Position numbers and translations under genes: made by a program. Positions 33,938-42,925 of a stretch of 49,581 nucleotides of DNA are shown in pieces. Each line of letters opens with the position of its first letter. The first letter of the stretch is position 1. Source of the stretch: Bifidobacterium imperatoris (GTDB taxonomy: Bacteria; Actinomycetota; Actinomycetes; Actinomycetales; Bifidobacteriaceae); contig NZ_NMWV01000018.1 of assembly GCF_002860405.1 (NCBI RefSeq), positions 1-49,581 of the forward strand. Direction: 5' to 3'. The notes beneath the pieces are model-generated. The model did no database searches and was not told the origin of the DNA. It saw nothing but the letters and a program-made list of their open reading frames with translations.

Positions 33938-36214
33938 ATGCCCAAAAAGAAGTCCCTGACAGTTCGTCGTGTGCTTGTTCTCCTACTGGCCTACATCATG
34001 CTTGCCGTGTCTGGCGGTGTGGTGGCCAGCGTGTTGTTCGTGCCGGGTGTGATCGGCGCCAACAAGGCCGCCAAGGCGGTTATCCCCTCATTGAAGGTGG
34101 AGAACGTGGACTTCGACGTGACTAATTTGCCGCAGAAGTCGACTATGTATGCGAACGATGGCACCACCGTGATTGCCACGTTCTACAACCAGAACCGTAT
34201 CGTGGTTCCGCTGAAGAAGATTTCCAAAGCCATGCAGCAGGCAGTGGTGGCACGAGAGGATCGCCGTTTCTGGAGTCATGCCGGTGTGGATGTGCAAGGC
34301 GTGATGCGTGCGTTCGTGCAGACCTATCTGGTGCATGGTTCCCAGCAAGGTGGTTCGTCCCTGACCCAGCAGTACGTCAAGAACGTGTTGCTGATGCAGG
34401 CTATCGAAGATGACGATTCCATTGCCCAATACCATGCCACTGAAGATACGGTTGCCCGTAAGATTCGAGAGATGCTCATCGCCGTGCAGATGGAGAAGAA
34501 ATACTCCAAGGCCGAAATTCTGCAGGGCTACCTCAACATCGCCCAGTTCGGTACCAACTTGTACGGCGTGGAAACCGCGGCTCAGCGTTACTTCAGCGTT
34601 TCCGCATCTGAACTGACCCCGATTCAGGCCGCTACGATCGCAGCTATCACCAAGAATCCGAACAAATATGATCCGCTGATTGAGGCCAATCAGGAAGAAA
34701 GCCAGAAGCAGCGCAATATTGTGTTGGATTTGATGGCTCAGGAGAACTATATTTCCCAGGATGAAGCCAAGAAAGCCAAGGAAACTCCGCTGAAGGACAC
34801 CCTGAAGGTGCAGACCGTGAACGTGGGTTGCCAGGATACCGGCGATTACGCGTTCTTCTGTGATTATGTGGTGCATCGCATCCAGAACTCCGAGGAATTC
34901 GGCAAGACTCAGGCTGATCGTTACAAGCTGCTGCAGGAAGGTGGCTTGAAGATTGTGACCACGCTTGATCTGGATGCCAACTCCCTGTTGATGGATACCG
35001 CGCGTAACACGATTCCGCCGAACGATTCCAGTGGTATGGAAATCGCTATGGCTGCAGTCAAACCTGGCACCGGTGAAGTGCTGGGCTTCGGCTTGAACCG
35101 TTACTACGATGCTACGCCCGAGGCTGCGAACGATGCCACCAAGACCAGCCAGAACTATGTGGTTGACCTTGCAGACGGTGGTGGTTCCGGTTGGACCATC
35201 GGTTCTTCTTGGAAGCCGATTAACTTGGTGGCATGGATGGAAGCAGGTCATTCCATCAACGACAACCTGCAGACTTCCACCACGTATCCAACTACCGACT
35301 TTGCCTGCGACCGATACACTGGCGGTACCGATTCCTGGAAGGTGCAGAATGCATTCGGCACCACGGTGAACCCGGAAAGCCCGTTCTTGGGTCTGGTTCG
35401 TTCTCATAACACCACCCAAGCTTCGATGGGCTCGATTATGAAGCTGTGCAAGGTTGCGGATACCGCTACTGAACTTGGCTATCATGACGCTAAAACCGGT
35501 GAAACGATTGATAAGACTTCGTCCTTCACTCCGTCCATGATGATTGGTTCCGTGAACGTTTCCCCGCTGACGATGGCCTCCATCTTTGCCGTGTACGCCT
35601 CTAACGGCGTGCAGTGCAACCCGATCGCTATTTCCAAGGTGACCGATGGTGACGGCAATGATCTGAAGGTTCCGTCTGCCAACTGCCATCAGGCGGTCGA
35701 TCCGGAAATCATTCAGACTCTGGCTTATACGCTGAACCAAGGTGTGACCAGATCTGATGGTCAGGGCCATAACTTCCAGCTCAACAACGGGCGTAAGTCC
35801 TTCGGTAAAACCGGTACGAGCGAGGATTTGGCCGTGTCCAGTGGTTCATTCATTCCAAACCAGATCGCAACATTCGCTGTGGTCGGCGATGCTCAGAACC
35901 CGTATGCTCACCGTATTGCCAACATTCGCATCAACGGTGTGTACAACAGCTACTGGGATGGTTCCACGATTGCCGCACCGGCATTGCGTAACTTCCTGAA
36001 CTCCTACGCGGACAAGAAGCAACTGCCGATTGACAACGACTATGGCCAGCCGTCATCGAAGTACACGGCCAGTGGCACCACGCTCGGTATCGGCGGACGT
36101 GCATACAGTGCACAGAAGTCGACCACCAGCAACTCGAATGGTTCCACGTCGTCCAATAGCGACAGCTCTACGAGCAGCCAGAATTCGGAGAGCAGCAGCC
36201 AGGACGAGCAGTGA
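33938..36214 (+). CDS. Class A penicillin-binding protein (glycosyltransferase/transpeptidase)
   Basis: 758-residue bifunctional peptidoglycan synthase. A short basic cytoplasmic start (PKKKSLTVRR) and one membrane helix (VLVLLLAYIMLAVSGGVVAS) anchor it. The GT51 domain has VAREDRRFWSHAGVD (catalytic Glu), QQGGSSLTQQYVKN, and RKIREMLIAVQMEKKYSK leading to ILQGYLNIAQFG. The transpeptidase domain has the nucleophile in IGSSWKPIN (S-x-x-K), SHN as the second motif and FGKTGTSED as the KTG box. The C-terminal ~45 residues are Ser/Asn/Gln repeats. Start at 33938 is set by TAGAAT 7 bases upstream; earlier in-frame ATGs lie before or within that element. A hairpin terminator closes the gene. Confidence 0.93.
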   Translation: MPKKKSLTVRRVLVLLLAYIMLAVSGGVVASVLFVPGVIGANKAAKAVIPSLKVENVDFDVTNLPQKSTMYANDGTTVIATFYNQNRIVVPLKKISKAMQQAVVAREDRRFWSHAGVDVQGVMRAFVQTYLVHGSQQGGSSLTQQYVKNVLLMQAIEDDDSIAQYHATEDTVARKIREMLIAVQMEKKYSKAEILQGYLNIAQFGTNLYGVETAAQRYFSVSASELTPIQAATIAAITKNPNKYDPLIEANQEESQKQRNIVLDLMAQENYISQDEAKKAKETPLKDTLKVQTVNVGCQDTGDYAFFCDYVVHRIQNSEEFGKTQADRYKLLQEGGLKIVTTLDLDANSLLMDTARNTIPPNDSSGMEIAMAAVKPGTGEVLGFGLNRYYDATPEAANDATKTSQNYVVDLADGGGSGWTIGSSWKPINLVAWMEAGHSINDNLQTSTTYPTTDFACDRYTGGTDSWKVQNAFGTTVNPESPFLGLVRSHNTTQASMGSIMKLCKVADTATELGYHDAKTGETIDKTSSFTPSMMIGSVNVSPLTMASIFAVYASNGVQCNPIAISKVTDGDGNDLKVPSANCHQAVDPEIIQTLAYTLNQGVTRSDGQGHNFQLNNGRKSFGKTGTSEDLAVSSGSFIPNQIATFAVVGDAQNPYAHRIANIRINGVYNSYWDGSTIAAPALRNFLNSYADKKQLPIDNDYGQPSSKYTASGTTLGIGGRAYSAQKSTTSNSNGSTSSNSDSSTSSQNSESSSQDEQ

Positions 36215-36278
36215 TATCGCACTGGTGGAACACATCACTGCAGTGACCATTCACTGAACATGGTGACTACATAGTTAG

Positions 36279-36311
36279 CGGGCGTTACCTCATCGAGGTG
36301 ACGCCCGTTTT
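36279..36311 (+). terminator. Terminator after the PBP gene
   Basis: CGGGCGTTACCTC (36279-36291) pairs with GAGGTGACGCCCG (36295-36307), with one G-T pair and an ATC loop, then TTTT. Confidence 0.85.
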
Positions 36312-36383
36312 ACAATTGTGCAGGATACATATACCGCAGTCGGCGGTATCCACGACTTGAAGCCGGCTATTGGAGGGGGACTG

Positions 36384-37691
36384 ATGGACAGCGATACGCT
36401 GACACATGAGAATTTCGATTTCAGGGGATTCGACGTGCCTGAGTTGAAGGCGGTGACGTTGGCCGCCTCCGGTCCAAACACGGATGATTCAGCACCCGGC
36501 ATCACGCTTGAACATAGCGACAAAGCCGGGAAAAAATCTGGTGGCAAGGCCGGCAGAGCGAAGAAAGGCAAGAACGTGTCAAAGGAAACAGGTAAGAGCA
36601 AGAAGAATCGCGTTGGACTGTTTACACCAATGGGTTTGCGCGATGTAACCGTGCGCAACCGTATTTGGCTGCCGCCAATGTGCACGTATTCCGCATTCGC
36701 CCGTGACGGCAAACCTACGCCATTTCATTATCAGCACTACGTATCTCGTGCTTTCGGTGGTTTTGGCTTGATTATTGCCGAAGCGACCGCAGTAGCTCCG
36801 GAAGGCCGTATTTCCCCCTGCGATGTGGGTCTGTGGGAGGATGGCCAGATTGATGCTTGGCGTTGGATTGTGGACGGTATTCGCAATGCGGGTGCAGTGC
36901 CTGCGATTCAGCTCAATCACGCTGATCGCAAGGCATCCACCGGTTGCTTCGCTGTAGGGTATGAAGGCCAAAGCGTGCCCGAAGAAGCCGGTGGATGGCC
37001 CACCGTGGCTCCCTCCGCCATCGCTTTTGGTGGGCTGAACAAGCCGCGCGAATTGTCCGTGGACGAGATCCACGGCATCGTTGGAGCATTTGCTGCAGCT
37101 GCCGGTCGTGCAGTATCCGCTGGATTCCAAGCCATCGAAATTCATGCCGCTCACGGTTACCTGATTTCCGAGTTCCTGGATCCGCTGAGCAATGAACGTA
37201 CGGATGAATATGGTGGCGACTTGCAAGGCCGCGCTCGCTTCCTGCTGGAGGTAGTGGATGCTGTGCGCGCCACCATTCCGGAAAGCATGCCTCTGTTGGT
37301 GCGTATTTCCGCTACCGATTGGGCTGCAGGCGGCTGGGATCTTGACCAGACCATCGTGGTTTCCAAGTTGCTCAAGGAACACGGCGTTGATCTGGTTGAT
37401 GTTTCCACTGGCGGCATTATGGCAGGCGTGTCCATTCCGGTGAAGTCGAACTATCAGGTGCCGTTTGCCGAGCAGGTACGCGTGAAAGCCGAAATTCCAA
37501 CCACCGCAGTGGGTCTGATTACCAAGCCGAAGCAGGCTGACAAGATTGTGTCCCGCGGTGAGGCTGATGCCGTGGAAATCGGCCGCGCTGCATTGCGCGA
37601 TCCGTATTGGCCGCTTCGTGCCGCCAATAAGCTTGGTATCCCGGCTACCGAGGCACCATATCAGCCGCAGTACATTCGCGGTGCATACTGA
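36384..37691 (+). CDS. Old yellow enzyme family oxidoreductase (YqjM/NamA-like)
   Basis: 435-residue FMN-dependent ene-reductase. The barrel begins near residue 85 with LFTPMGLRDVTVRNRIWLPP, and has the YqjM-type Cys and Tyr in MCTYSAFARDG. EATAVAPEGRIS, QLNHADRKAS, IHAAHGYLISEFLDPLSNER (H-x-x-H substrate-binding pair) and ADAVEIGRAALRDP follow. Unlike B. subtilis YqjM (338 residues), it carries a ~80-residue N-terminal extension with a Lys/Gly-rich stretch (AGKKSGGKAGRAKKGKN) that looks disordered. GGAGGGGG before ATG 36384 fixes the start; an earlier in-frame ATG at 36318 lacks an SD. Likely reduces activated alkenes, perhaps xenobiotics; the physiological substrate is unknown. Confidence 0.9.
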   Translation: MDSDTLTHENFDFRGFDVPELKAVTLAASGPNTDDSAPGITLEHSDKAGKKSGGKAGRAKKGKNVSKETGKSKKNRVGLFTPMGLRDVTVRNRIWLPPMCTYSAFARDGKPTPFHYQHYVSRAFGGFGLIIAEATAVAPEGRISPCDVGLWEDGQIDAWRWIVDGIRNAGAVPAIQLNHADRKASTGCFAVGYEGQSVPEEAGGWPTVAPSAIAFGGLNKPRELSVDEIHGIVGAFAAAAGRAVSAGFQAIEIHAAHGYLISEFLDPLSNERTDEYGGDLQGRARFLLEVVDAVRATIPESMPLLVRISATDWAAGGWDLDQTIVVSKLLKEHGVDLVDVSTGGIMAGVSIPVKSNYQVPFAEQVRVKAEIPTTAVGLITKPKQADKIVSRGEADAVEIGRAALRDPYWPLRAANKLGIPATEAPYQPQYIRGAY

Positions 37692-37761
37692 TTGAGCTGC
37701 TGGTAGCGATGGGCTGGCCAGTCTGTCGGTAAATTTGCTGGCATTTGTCTATTGATATGCG

Positions 37762-37806
37762 ATGGGGGGGGTGTTCCACTATTCAATAGTGGAACACCCC
37801 CCCCAT
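37762..37806. terminator. Very long palindromic bidirectional terminator
   Basis: A 22-base arm (37762-37783) with eight consecutive Gs pairs perfectly with 37785-37806, which has eight Cs; one base lies between. GTTTTTAT follows on the + strand. It separates the convergent oxidoreductase and pyrD-like genes. Confidence 0.85.
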
Positions 37807-37884
37807 CATGTTTTTATGCTTTGCTGTGCTGCATTTCGCAGAGTAATAGGTGCGGCTTGTTATCGCGCTTGATTATTGCCCAAG

Positions 37885-39036
37885 CTACTGCACATCCACA
37901 CCGACGGCATCGCTGATGTGATCGAAACCATCACGACGCAACAAATCTGCAAGACCGCGCTTGAGCACGGTAATCTGCTGTGGGCCGCGGTACATCAGCG
38001 AGCTGATGAACATGATGAGGCTTGCGCCGGAGCGAATACGCTCATAAGCCTGTTCGGGGGTGAAGATGCCACCGATGCCTGCAAGAGCGAATCGGTCACC
38101 ATACTCCTGATATACCTTGCGCAGCAGCGCGTTGCTTGCAGTGGTGCAAGGGCCGCCGGAAAGTCCACCTTCCCAGTCGCGCGGAATCTCAAGGCCGGTG
38201 CGATCTTTCTGCAGATTGGCAAGGGAAAGACCCTGCACATTGTGCTCAGCCAACACATCAAGCAGTTCCTTGTACTGCGGCCACGGCTTGTTCAGCGGCA
38301 TCTTGACCAACGTGGGCTGCGGGCGGTCGATTTTGTCCAGCGCGGTGAACAAACGGTCGAGAGCTTCGGGGGAGGAGGTGAACGGCTCGCCTACATGGGT
38401 GTTCGGGCAGGAGACGTTCACTTCAATCATGGCGGTGCGGCCTGCTGCTCGGCGCATGGAGATGCAGTAATCTTCAATGCCCTCGTCCAAATCGCCGCAC
38501 AATGCATCATTGGTGCGGGCAATGGATACGGAGATTTGCATCTGGCGGGCTTGCGTCCATGCTTTTTCAGCACGTTCGATGACTTTGTCCGAGCCGATGT
38601 TGGCGAGGCCGACGTGCACCATCATCGAATCATATTCAGGCAGACGGTGGAACCACGGCTTCGGATTGCCGGGGCAGGGGCGAGCGGTGGTGGAACCCAC
38701 GGTTTCAAAACCGAAGCCGGCATTGTCGAGCACTACCGGCATGTCGCAGTTCTTATCGAGTCCTGCGGAGAGGCCGAACGGATTGGAGAAGTCGACGCCC
38801 ATCACATTGGTTTCCAGAATGGGATCGGTGTAATCGAGCATGGTGCGTTCGGCAAACAACAGCGGTGGGATATGACGAACCATGTGGCAGAATTCGATCA
38901 TCTGATCATGAGCCTCATCCGGGCGGTGGTTGAACACGAAGTTCGGTTTGATGATGTGCTTGTATCCAAAGGTGAACAGGTCGGTGGTCGCCTTGTTGAC
39001 GGCGTCATGCCAGAAGCTATCGCAAACATAAGTCAT
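37885..39036 (-). CDS. pyrD: Dihydroorotate dehydrogenase-like (class 2 layout, altered pocket)
   Basis: 383-residue FMN barrel enzyme with class 2 PyrD layout: N-terminal helical region (FVFNHRPDEAHDQMIEF), FSNPFGLSAGLDKNCDMP, ETVGSTTARPCPGNPKPW, VNVSCPNTHV, GGLSGGP and the phosphate-site SGASLIMFISSLMYRGP. Class 2 enzymes oxidise dihydroorotate at the membrane with quinone. Several pocket positions differ from E. coli PyrD as I recall it: the active base is Cys (NVSCPNT) where E. coli has Ser175; the NRMGF orotate loop reads VHVGL; Thr247 is Leu. ATG 39036 is chosen because GACAAT lies 7 bases upstream; a longer reading to 39255 crosses the promoter. No pyr genes are adjacent. It may be a paralogue with another substrate. 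Confidence 0.82.
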   Translation of the reverse strand: MTYVCDSFWHDAVNKATTDLFTFGYKHIIKPNFVFNHRPDEAHDQMIEFCHMVRHIPPLLFAERTMLDYTDPILETNVMGVDFSNPFGLSAGLDKNCDMPVVLDNAGFGFETVGSTTARPCPGNPKPWFHRLPEYDSMMVHVGLANIGSDKVIERAEKAWTQARQMQISVSIARTNDALCGDLDEGIEDYCISMRRAAGRTAMIEVNVSCPNTHVGEPFTSSPEALDRLFTALDKIDRPQPTLVKMPLNKPWPQYKELLDVLAEHNVQGLSLANLQKDRTGLEIPRDWEGGLSGGPCTTASNALLRKVYQEYGDRFALAGIGGIFTPEQAYERIRSGASLIMFISSLMYRGPQQITVLKRGLADLLRRDGFDHISDAVGVDVQ

Positions 39037-39043
39037 GATGCCT

Positions 39044-39049
39044 ATTGTC
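39044..39049 (-). promoter_or_regulatory. -10 element 7 bases before the pyrD-like gene
   Basis: GACAAT on the minus strand ends 7 bases before ATG 39036, with no SD. Confidence 0.45.
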
Positions 39050-39283
39050 TCACTGATGAATGGCTGATGGCTACCGTTTGCGATGAGGTTTTCCTGTGAC
39101 TTCGAGTGCAGCGACGATGTGCGTTTGTGTTTCACAGCATGTTTCACAAGGGGCTGCATTGTTTGGGTGATATGAATGTTCGATTTTGCGCGTTTGAGAG
39201 TCTCTTTTTGAAGAAAAATGCCCATATTTAGCGTTTCGCACGTAAGCGAACGCAAACATTGGCCGAAAAACGCTCAACACGGT

Positions 39284-39312
39284 TTTGTTTGTGAGCTTTT
39301 GTGTGCGATAAT
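39284..39312 (+). promoter_or_regulatory. Promoter of deoR-galT-galK
   Basis: GATAAT at 39307-39312 ends 6 bases before ATG 39319. TTGTTT at 39285-39290 is a possible -35 with a 16-base spacer. The AT-rich divergent region 39037-39318 contains several TTTG/GTTTG and CGAACG motifs that may be operator parts for the DeoR-type product. Confidence 0.5.
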
Positions 39313-39318
39313 GTTCGT

Positions 39319-40122
39319 ATGATTTCGTCACAACGTCAGCACCTCATCTTGAGCAGGTTGCGCACCCGTGGTGCAGTGCGCATTACCGCGCTATCTAAGG
39401 AGCTGGGAGTTTCGGCGATGACTATCCGCCGTGACATTGCCGAGCTGGCCGATAAGGGTTTGCTCAAGCGTGTTCACGGTGGTGCCGTAACGACCAGTAC
39501 TTTGTTGAGCGAGCCCCTGTTCTCTGTGAAGTCTCAGATGGACATTGGCTTAAAGGATGCCATTGCCCAAGAGGCGGTGAAATACGTGGCGCCTGGAGAT
39601 GTGATCGCCATCGGCGGCGGTACTACGGCCTACGTATTCGCTCAGCATCTGCTGGAATCGCAGCAGTCCAGCGGTATCACCATTCTTACCAATTCGATTC
39701 CTGTGGCCGAATTGGTGCAAGCGCTTGAATCCAAGGATGTGGAAGTGATTGTCACCGGTGGTGTCATCACTCGTTCGAATTCCCTGGTTGGGCCGATTGC
39801 CGACAAAGTCGTCGCATCGCTGCGCGTGAACACCGTATTCCTCGGCACCCATTCGGTGTCGATTCCCCGAGGCTTCCTCATGCCGAACTCGCTGGAAGCC
39901 GCAACTGATATGGCAATGATGGACATTGCCGATCGAACCATAGTTTTGACCGATCACACCAAGTGGAGCTGCACGTCGCTGTCCCTGTTCGCGCGCTTCG
40001 ACCAAGTGGATACGGTCATCACCGACGACGGTCTCGACCCCGACTCCGCCGCCAAAACGAAGGATTTGGTTAAGGAACTCGTGCTGGCACACCAGAGCGA
40101 GACCAATGAGGAAAGTGAGTGA
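39319..40122 (+). CDS. DeoR/GlpR-family transcriptional regulator of gal genes
   Basis: 267-residue sugar-phosphate-responsive repressor. The N-terminal HTH is RQHLILSRLRTRGAVRITAL, then SKELGVSAMTIRRDIAELAD with the DeoR signature and KRVHGGAV wing. The C-terminal DeoRC domain has GDVIAIGGGTTAYVFAQHL, TILTNSIPVAELVQ and HTKWSCTSLSLFARFDQVDT. It is followed after 2 bases by galT, and galK follows, so it very probably controls the Leloir genes in response to a galactose-pathway phosphate. ATG 39319 is the start; no SD, but a -10 element 6 bases upstream. Confidence 0.93.
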   Translation: MISSQRQHLILSRLRTRGAVRITALSKELGVSAMTIRRDIAELADKGLLKRVHGGAVTTSTLLSEPLFSVKSQMDIGLKDAIAQEAVKYVAPGDVIAIGGGTTAYVFAQHLLESQQSSGITILTNSIPVAELVQALESKDVEVIVTGGVITRSNSLVGPIADKVVASLRVNTVFLGTHSVSIPRGFLMPNSLEAATDMAMMDIADRTIVLTDHTKWSCTSLSLFARFDQVDTVITDDGLDPDSAAKTKDLVKELVLAHQSETNEESE

Positions 40123-40124
40123 AG

Positions 40125-41375
40125 ATGGCAGAGTTTGCCAACTACGAACCGGGTGAATACGCGAAGGAGCACATCCGCATCACGCCGACCAAGCTGGCCG
40201 ATGGACGCGACTTCTTCTATCTGGATGATGATCCGGCTTATGTGTCTGGCGAAAAGACCCGTGAGCTGAAGGATCCGCGTCCGCTGGACTATCGTTTTGC
40301 CCCGCATCTGGATGCAGACGGCAATGAGGTGCCGTACGCTGCTCCGCAGATGCGTCGCGATCCGCTGACCGGTGACTGGATTCCGATGGCCACCGCCCGT
40401 ATGAACCGCCCGATTACCGCAGGCCCCGGTGCCACTGCCAAAGGCAACCCGCTGGCTGCCCGCAAGCCCGGCGACCCCTATCAGGATGGCGAAGTTCCGG
40501 ATACCGATTACAACGTGGTGGTGTTTGAGAACCGCTTCCCGTCTATGGTGCGCGTGCCCGGTGAGGATGATTCCGTAAAGTTCGTGGATGGCAACCCGCT
40601 GTGGGAGCAGAAGCCGGCCGCTGGCCGCTGCGAAGTCATCTGCTTCGATCCGAACGAAGACGGTCTGCCGGCTGACCTGCCGGTTTCCCGTTTGCGCACG
40701 GTTGTTGAAGCTTGGGCTTTCCGCACCGCTGAAATCTCCAAGATGGAAGGCATCGAGCAGATCTTCCCGTTCGAGAACCACGGTGCTGAGATTGGTGTTT
40801 CCCTAGCTCACCCGCACGGTCAGGTCTACTGCTACCCGTTCATTGCCCCGAAGATGGAGAAGGAACTCAAGCACACTGAGGCTTACCACGAGAAGACGGG
40901 CGGCAACCTGCTGAAGGATATTATGAACGCCGAGCTTGAAGCTGGTGAGCGTATCGTAATGCGCAACCACAGCTGGGTGGCCTACGTGCCGGCCGCGGCC
41001 CGCTGGCCTCTCGAGGTGCATGTTGCCCCGGTGCGCGACGTACTGACCCTCGACCAACTCAACGATCAGGAACGTTGGGATCTCGCATCCATGTACTCTC
41101 ACCTGCTCAAGCGTGGCAACGCATTCTTCGACAAGGGTGATGGCAAGGGCATGGATCTGCCGTACATCTCCGCATGGCATCAGGCTCCGATTCACGATCC
41201 ACGCCGTGAGAACTACCGTCTGAACCTGCAGTTCTTCTCCTTCCGCCGTGCCGCCAACAAGATCAAGTATCTGGCAGGTTCGGAATCCGGCATGGCTGCA
41301 TGGATTTCCGACACCACTCCGGAACTCATCGCGAAGCGCTTCCATGAGCTCGGCGACGTGGACATCTCCGACTGA
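40125..41375 (+). CDS. galT: Galactose-1-phosphate uridylyltransferase
   Basis: 416-residue Leloir enzyme exchanging UMP between UDP-glucose and galactose-1-phosphate. The active-site H-x-H-x-Q is in VSLAHPHGQVYCYPF, and the zinc/phosphate-side region has RRDPLTGDWIPMATARMNRP and VVFENRFPSMVRVPGED. C-terminal ISAWHQAPIHDPRRENYRLN carries further metal-site histidines. GAGGAAAG precedes the ATG, which lies 2 bases after the regulator's stop. In bifidobacteria this step also serves galactose released from lacto-N-biose and lactose. It is followed 17 bases later by galK. Confidence 0.95.
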   Translation: MAEFANYEPGEYAKEHIRITPTKLADGRDFFYLDDDPAYVSGEKTRELKDPRPLDYRFAPHLDADGNEVPYAAPQMRRDPLTGDWIPMATARMNRPITAGPGATAKGNPLAARKPGDPYQDGEVPDTDYNVVVFENRFPSMVRVPGEDDSVKFVDGNPLWEQKPAAGRCEVICFDPNEDGLPADLPVSRLRTVVEAWAFRTAEISKMEGIEQIFPFENHGAEIGVSLAHPHGQVYCYPFIAPKMEKELKHTEAYHEKTGGNLLKDIMNAELEAGERIVMRNHSWVAYVPAAARWPLEVHVAPVRDVLTLDQLNDQERWDLASMYSHLLKRGNAFFDKGDGKGMDLPYISAWHQAPIHDPRRENYRLNLQFFSFRRAANKIKYLAGSESGMAAWISDTTPELIAKRFHELGDVDISD

Positions 41376-41392
41376 AAGAAAGAAAAACACCA

Positions 41393-42643
41393 ATGACCGC
41401 TGTTGAATTCATTGAACCGATCTCTCATGAGGACGGTGTAGCTCAGGCCAAGGCCCTGTTCTCTAAGACGTACGGCGTTGAGCCGGAAGGCGTTTGGGCT
41501 GCTCCGGGCCGCGTGAACCTGATTGGCGAGCACACCGATTACAATGCCGGCCTGTGCCTGCCGATTGCACTGCCGCATCGCACGTTCATTGCCTTGTCTC
41601 CGCGCGAAGACACCAAGGTGCGCGTGGTTTCCGATGTAGCTCCGGACAAGGTGGCCGAAGCCGACCTTGATGGTCTCGAGGCTCGTGGCGTGGACGGCTG
41701 GTCCGCCTACCCGACTGGTGTGGCCTGGGCGCTGCGCGAAGCAGGTTTCAGCAAGGTGCAGGGCTTTGACGCCGCCTTCGTCTCCTGCGTGCCACTGGGC
41801 TCTGGCCTGAGCTCCTCTGCTGCCATGACCTGCTCCACTGCTCTGGCGCTGGACGACGTGTACGGCCTCGGCTACGGCGATTCCGACGCTGGCCGCGTGA
41901 CCCTGATCAACGCTGCCATCAAGTCCGAGAATGAGATGGCCGGTGCATCCACTGGTGGCCTCGACCAGAACGCTTCCATGCGTTGCACTGCAGGCCATGC
42001 GCTGCTGCTTGATTGCCGCCCGGAGTTGACCCCGCTGGAGAACGTTTCCCAGCAGGAGTTCGACCTTGATAAGTACGGTCTGGAACTGCTCGTGGTAGAT
42101 ACCCAGGCTCCGCACCAGCTGAACGATGGCCAGTACGCTCAGCGTCGCGCCACTTGCGAGGAAGCCGCCAAGATTCTTGGTGTGGCGAACCTGCGCGTTG
42201 CAGCAGATGGCATTGCCAAGGCTGATGACCAGTTCCAGGCTCTGAAGGAAACTCTGGATGCACTGCCGGATGAGACCATGAAGAAGCGTGTACGCCACGT
42301 AGTCACTGAAATCGAGCGCGTTCGTTCCTTCGTGCGCGCCTTCGCTCAGGGTGACATCGAGGCTGCAGGCCGTTTGTTCAATGCTTCCCACGATTCGCTC
42401 GCTGCGGATTATGAAGTCACCGTGCCCGAACTGGATGTGGCTGTTGACGTGGCTCGCCACAACGGTGCATACGGTGCTCGTATGACCGGCGGCGGCTTCG
42501 GTGGCTCCATCATCGCCCTGGTAGACAAGGGCCGCAGCCACGAAGTGGCACAAGCCATCGCCGACGAATTCGAAAAGCAAGGCTTCCATGCGCCACGCGC
42601 CCTTGCTGCTGTGGCTGCGCCGAGCGCTAGCCGCGAAGCCTGA
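41393..42643 (+). CDS. galK: Galactokinase
   Basis: 416-residue GHMP kinase phosphorylating galactose at C1. The galactokinase signature is GRVNLIGEHTDYNAGLCLPI, the ATP-binding loop is PLGSGLSSSAAMTCS, and the C-terminal motif is GARMTGGGFGGSIIAL. DQNASMRCTAGHALLLDCR contains the catalytic Asp, matching the family pattern GGLDQ. Poor SD (AGAAAGAAA), so it is probably coupled to galT. Its long Ala/Glu C-terminus is unremarkable. The operon ends in a strong terminator at 42716-42764. Confidence 0.96.
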   Translation: MTAVEFIEPISHEDGVAQAKALFSKTYGVEPEGVWAAPGRVNLIGEHTDYNAGLCLPIALPHRTFIALSPREDTKVRVVSDVAPDKVAEADLDGLEARGVDGWSAYPTGVAWALREAGFSKVQGFDAAFVSCVPLGSGLSSSAAMTCSTALALDDVYGLGYGDSDAGRVTLINAAIKSENEMAGASTGGLDQNASMRCTAGHALLLDCRPELTPLENVSQQEFDLDKYGLELLVVDTQAPHQLNDGQYAQRRATCEEAAKILGVANLRVAADGIAKADDQFQALKETLDALPDETMKKRVRHVVTEIERVRSFVRAFAQGDIEAAGRLFNASHDSLAADYEVTVPELDVAVDVARHNGAYGARMTGGGFGGSIIALVDKGRSHEVAQAIADEFEKQGFHAPRALAAVAAPSASREA

Positions 42644-42715
42644 TTCGCCCCGCGACACGCGCGGCCGTACTTACGAAAAATTGAAAATCGTATTACGGTG
42701 ACGTTTTGTTTGAAT

Positions 42716-42764
42716 AATCGCATGCCATCTGGTGTATTACTTGCCGGATGGCATGCGATTTTTT
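42716..42764 (+). terminator. Terminator after galK
   Basis: AATCGCATGCCATCTGG (42716-42732) pairs with CCGGATGGCATGCGATT (42744-42760) over 17 bp with one G-T pair, followed by TTTT. Confidence 0.9.
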
Positions 42765-42925
42765 GTTGCCGAATGTGGCCCGGACGTTAGGGGCTTTCGG
42801 CGCTCGCCAATGAAGTCGCATACCGTGAGCTCGCGTGATCATCGCGAGCGGTAACGGTGGGCGGCAGCATGCGTGACGCGCGCTGCGCAGCGGCAACGAG
42901 GATAGTAAGACAGAAGAGGATTCCG

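Noticed and set aside
34088..35770. Long open frame antisense to the PBP gene (560 codons)
   Set aside because: Composition is what the complement of a high-GC3 coding strand gives; His/Gly/Arg/Val-rich translation with no domain, and the + strand has full PBP motifs.
41213..42658. Long antisense frame over galK
   Set aside because: galK has all kinase motifs on the + strand; the antisense translation is featureless and has no SD or promoter.
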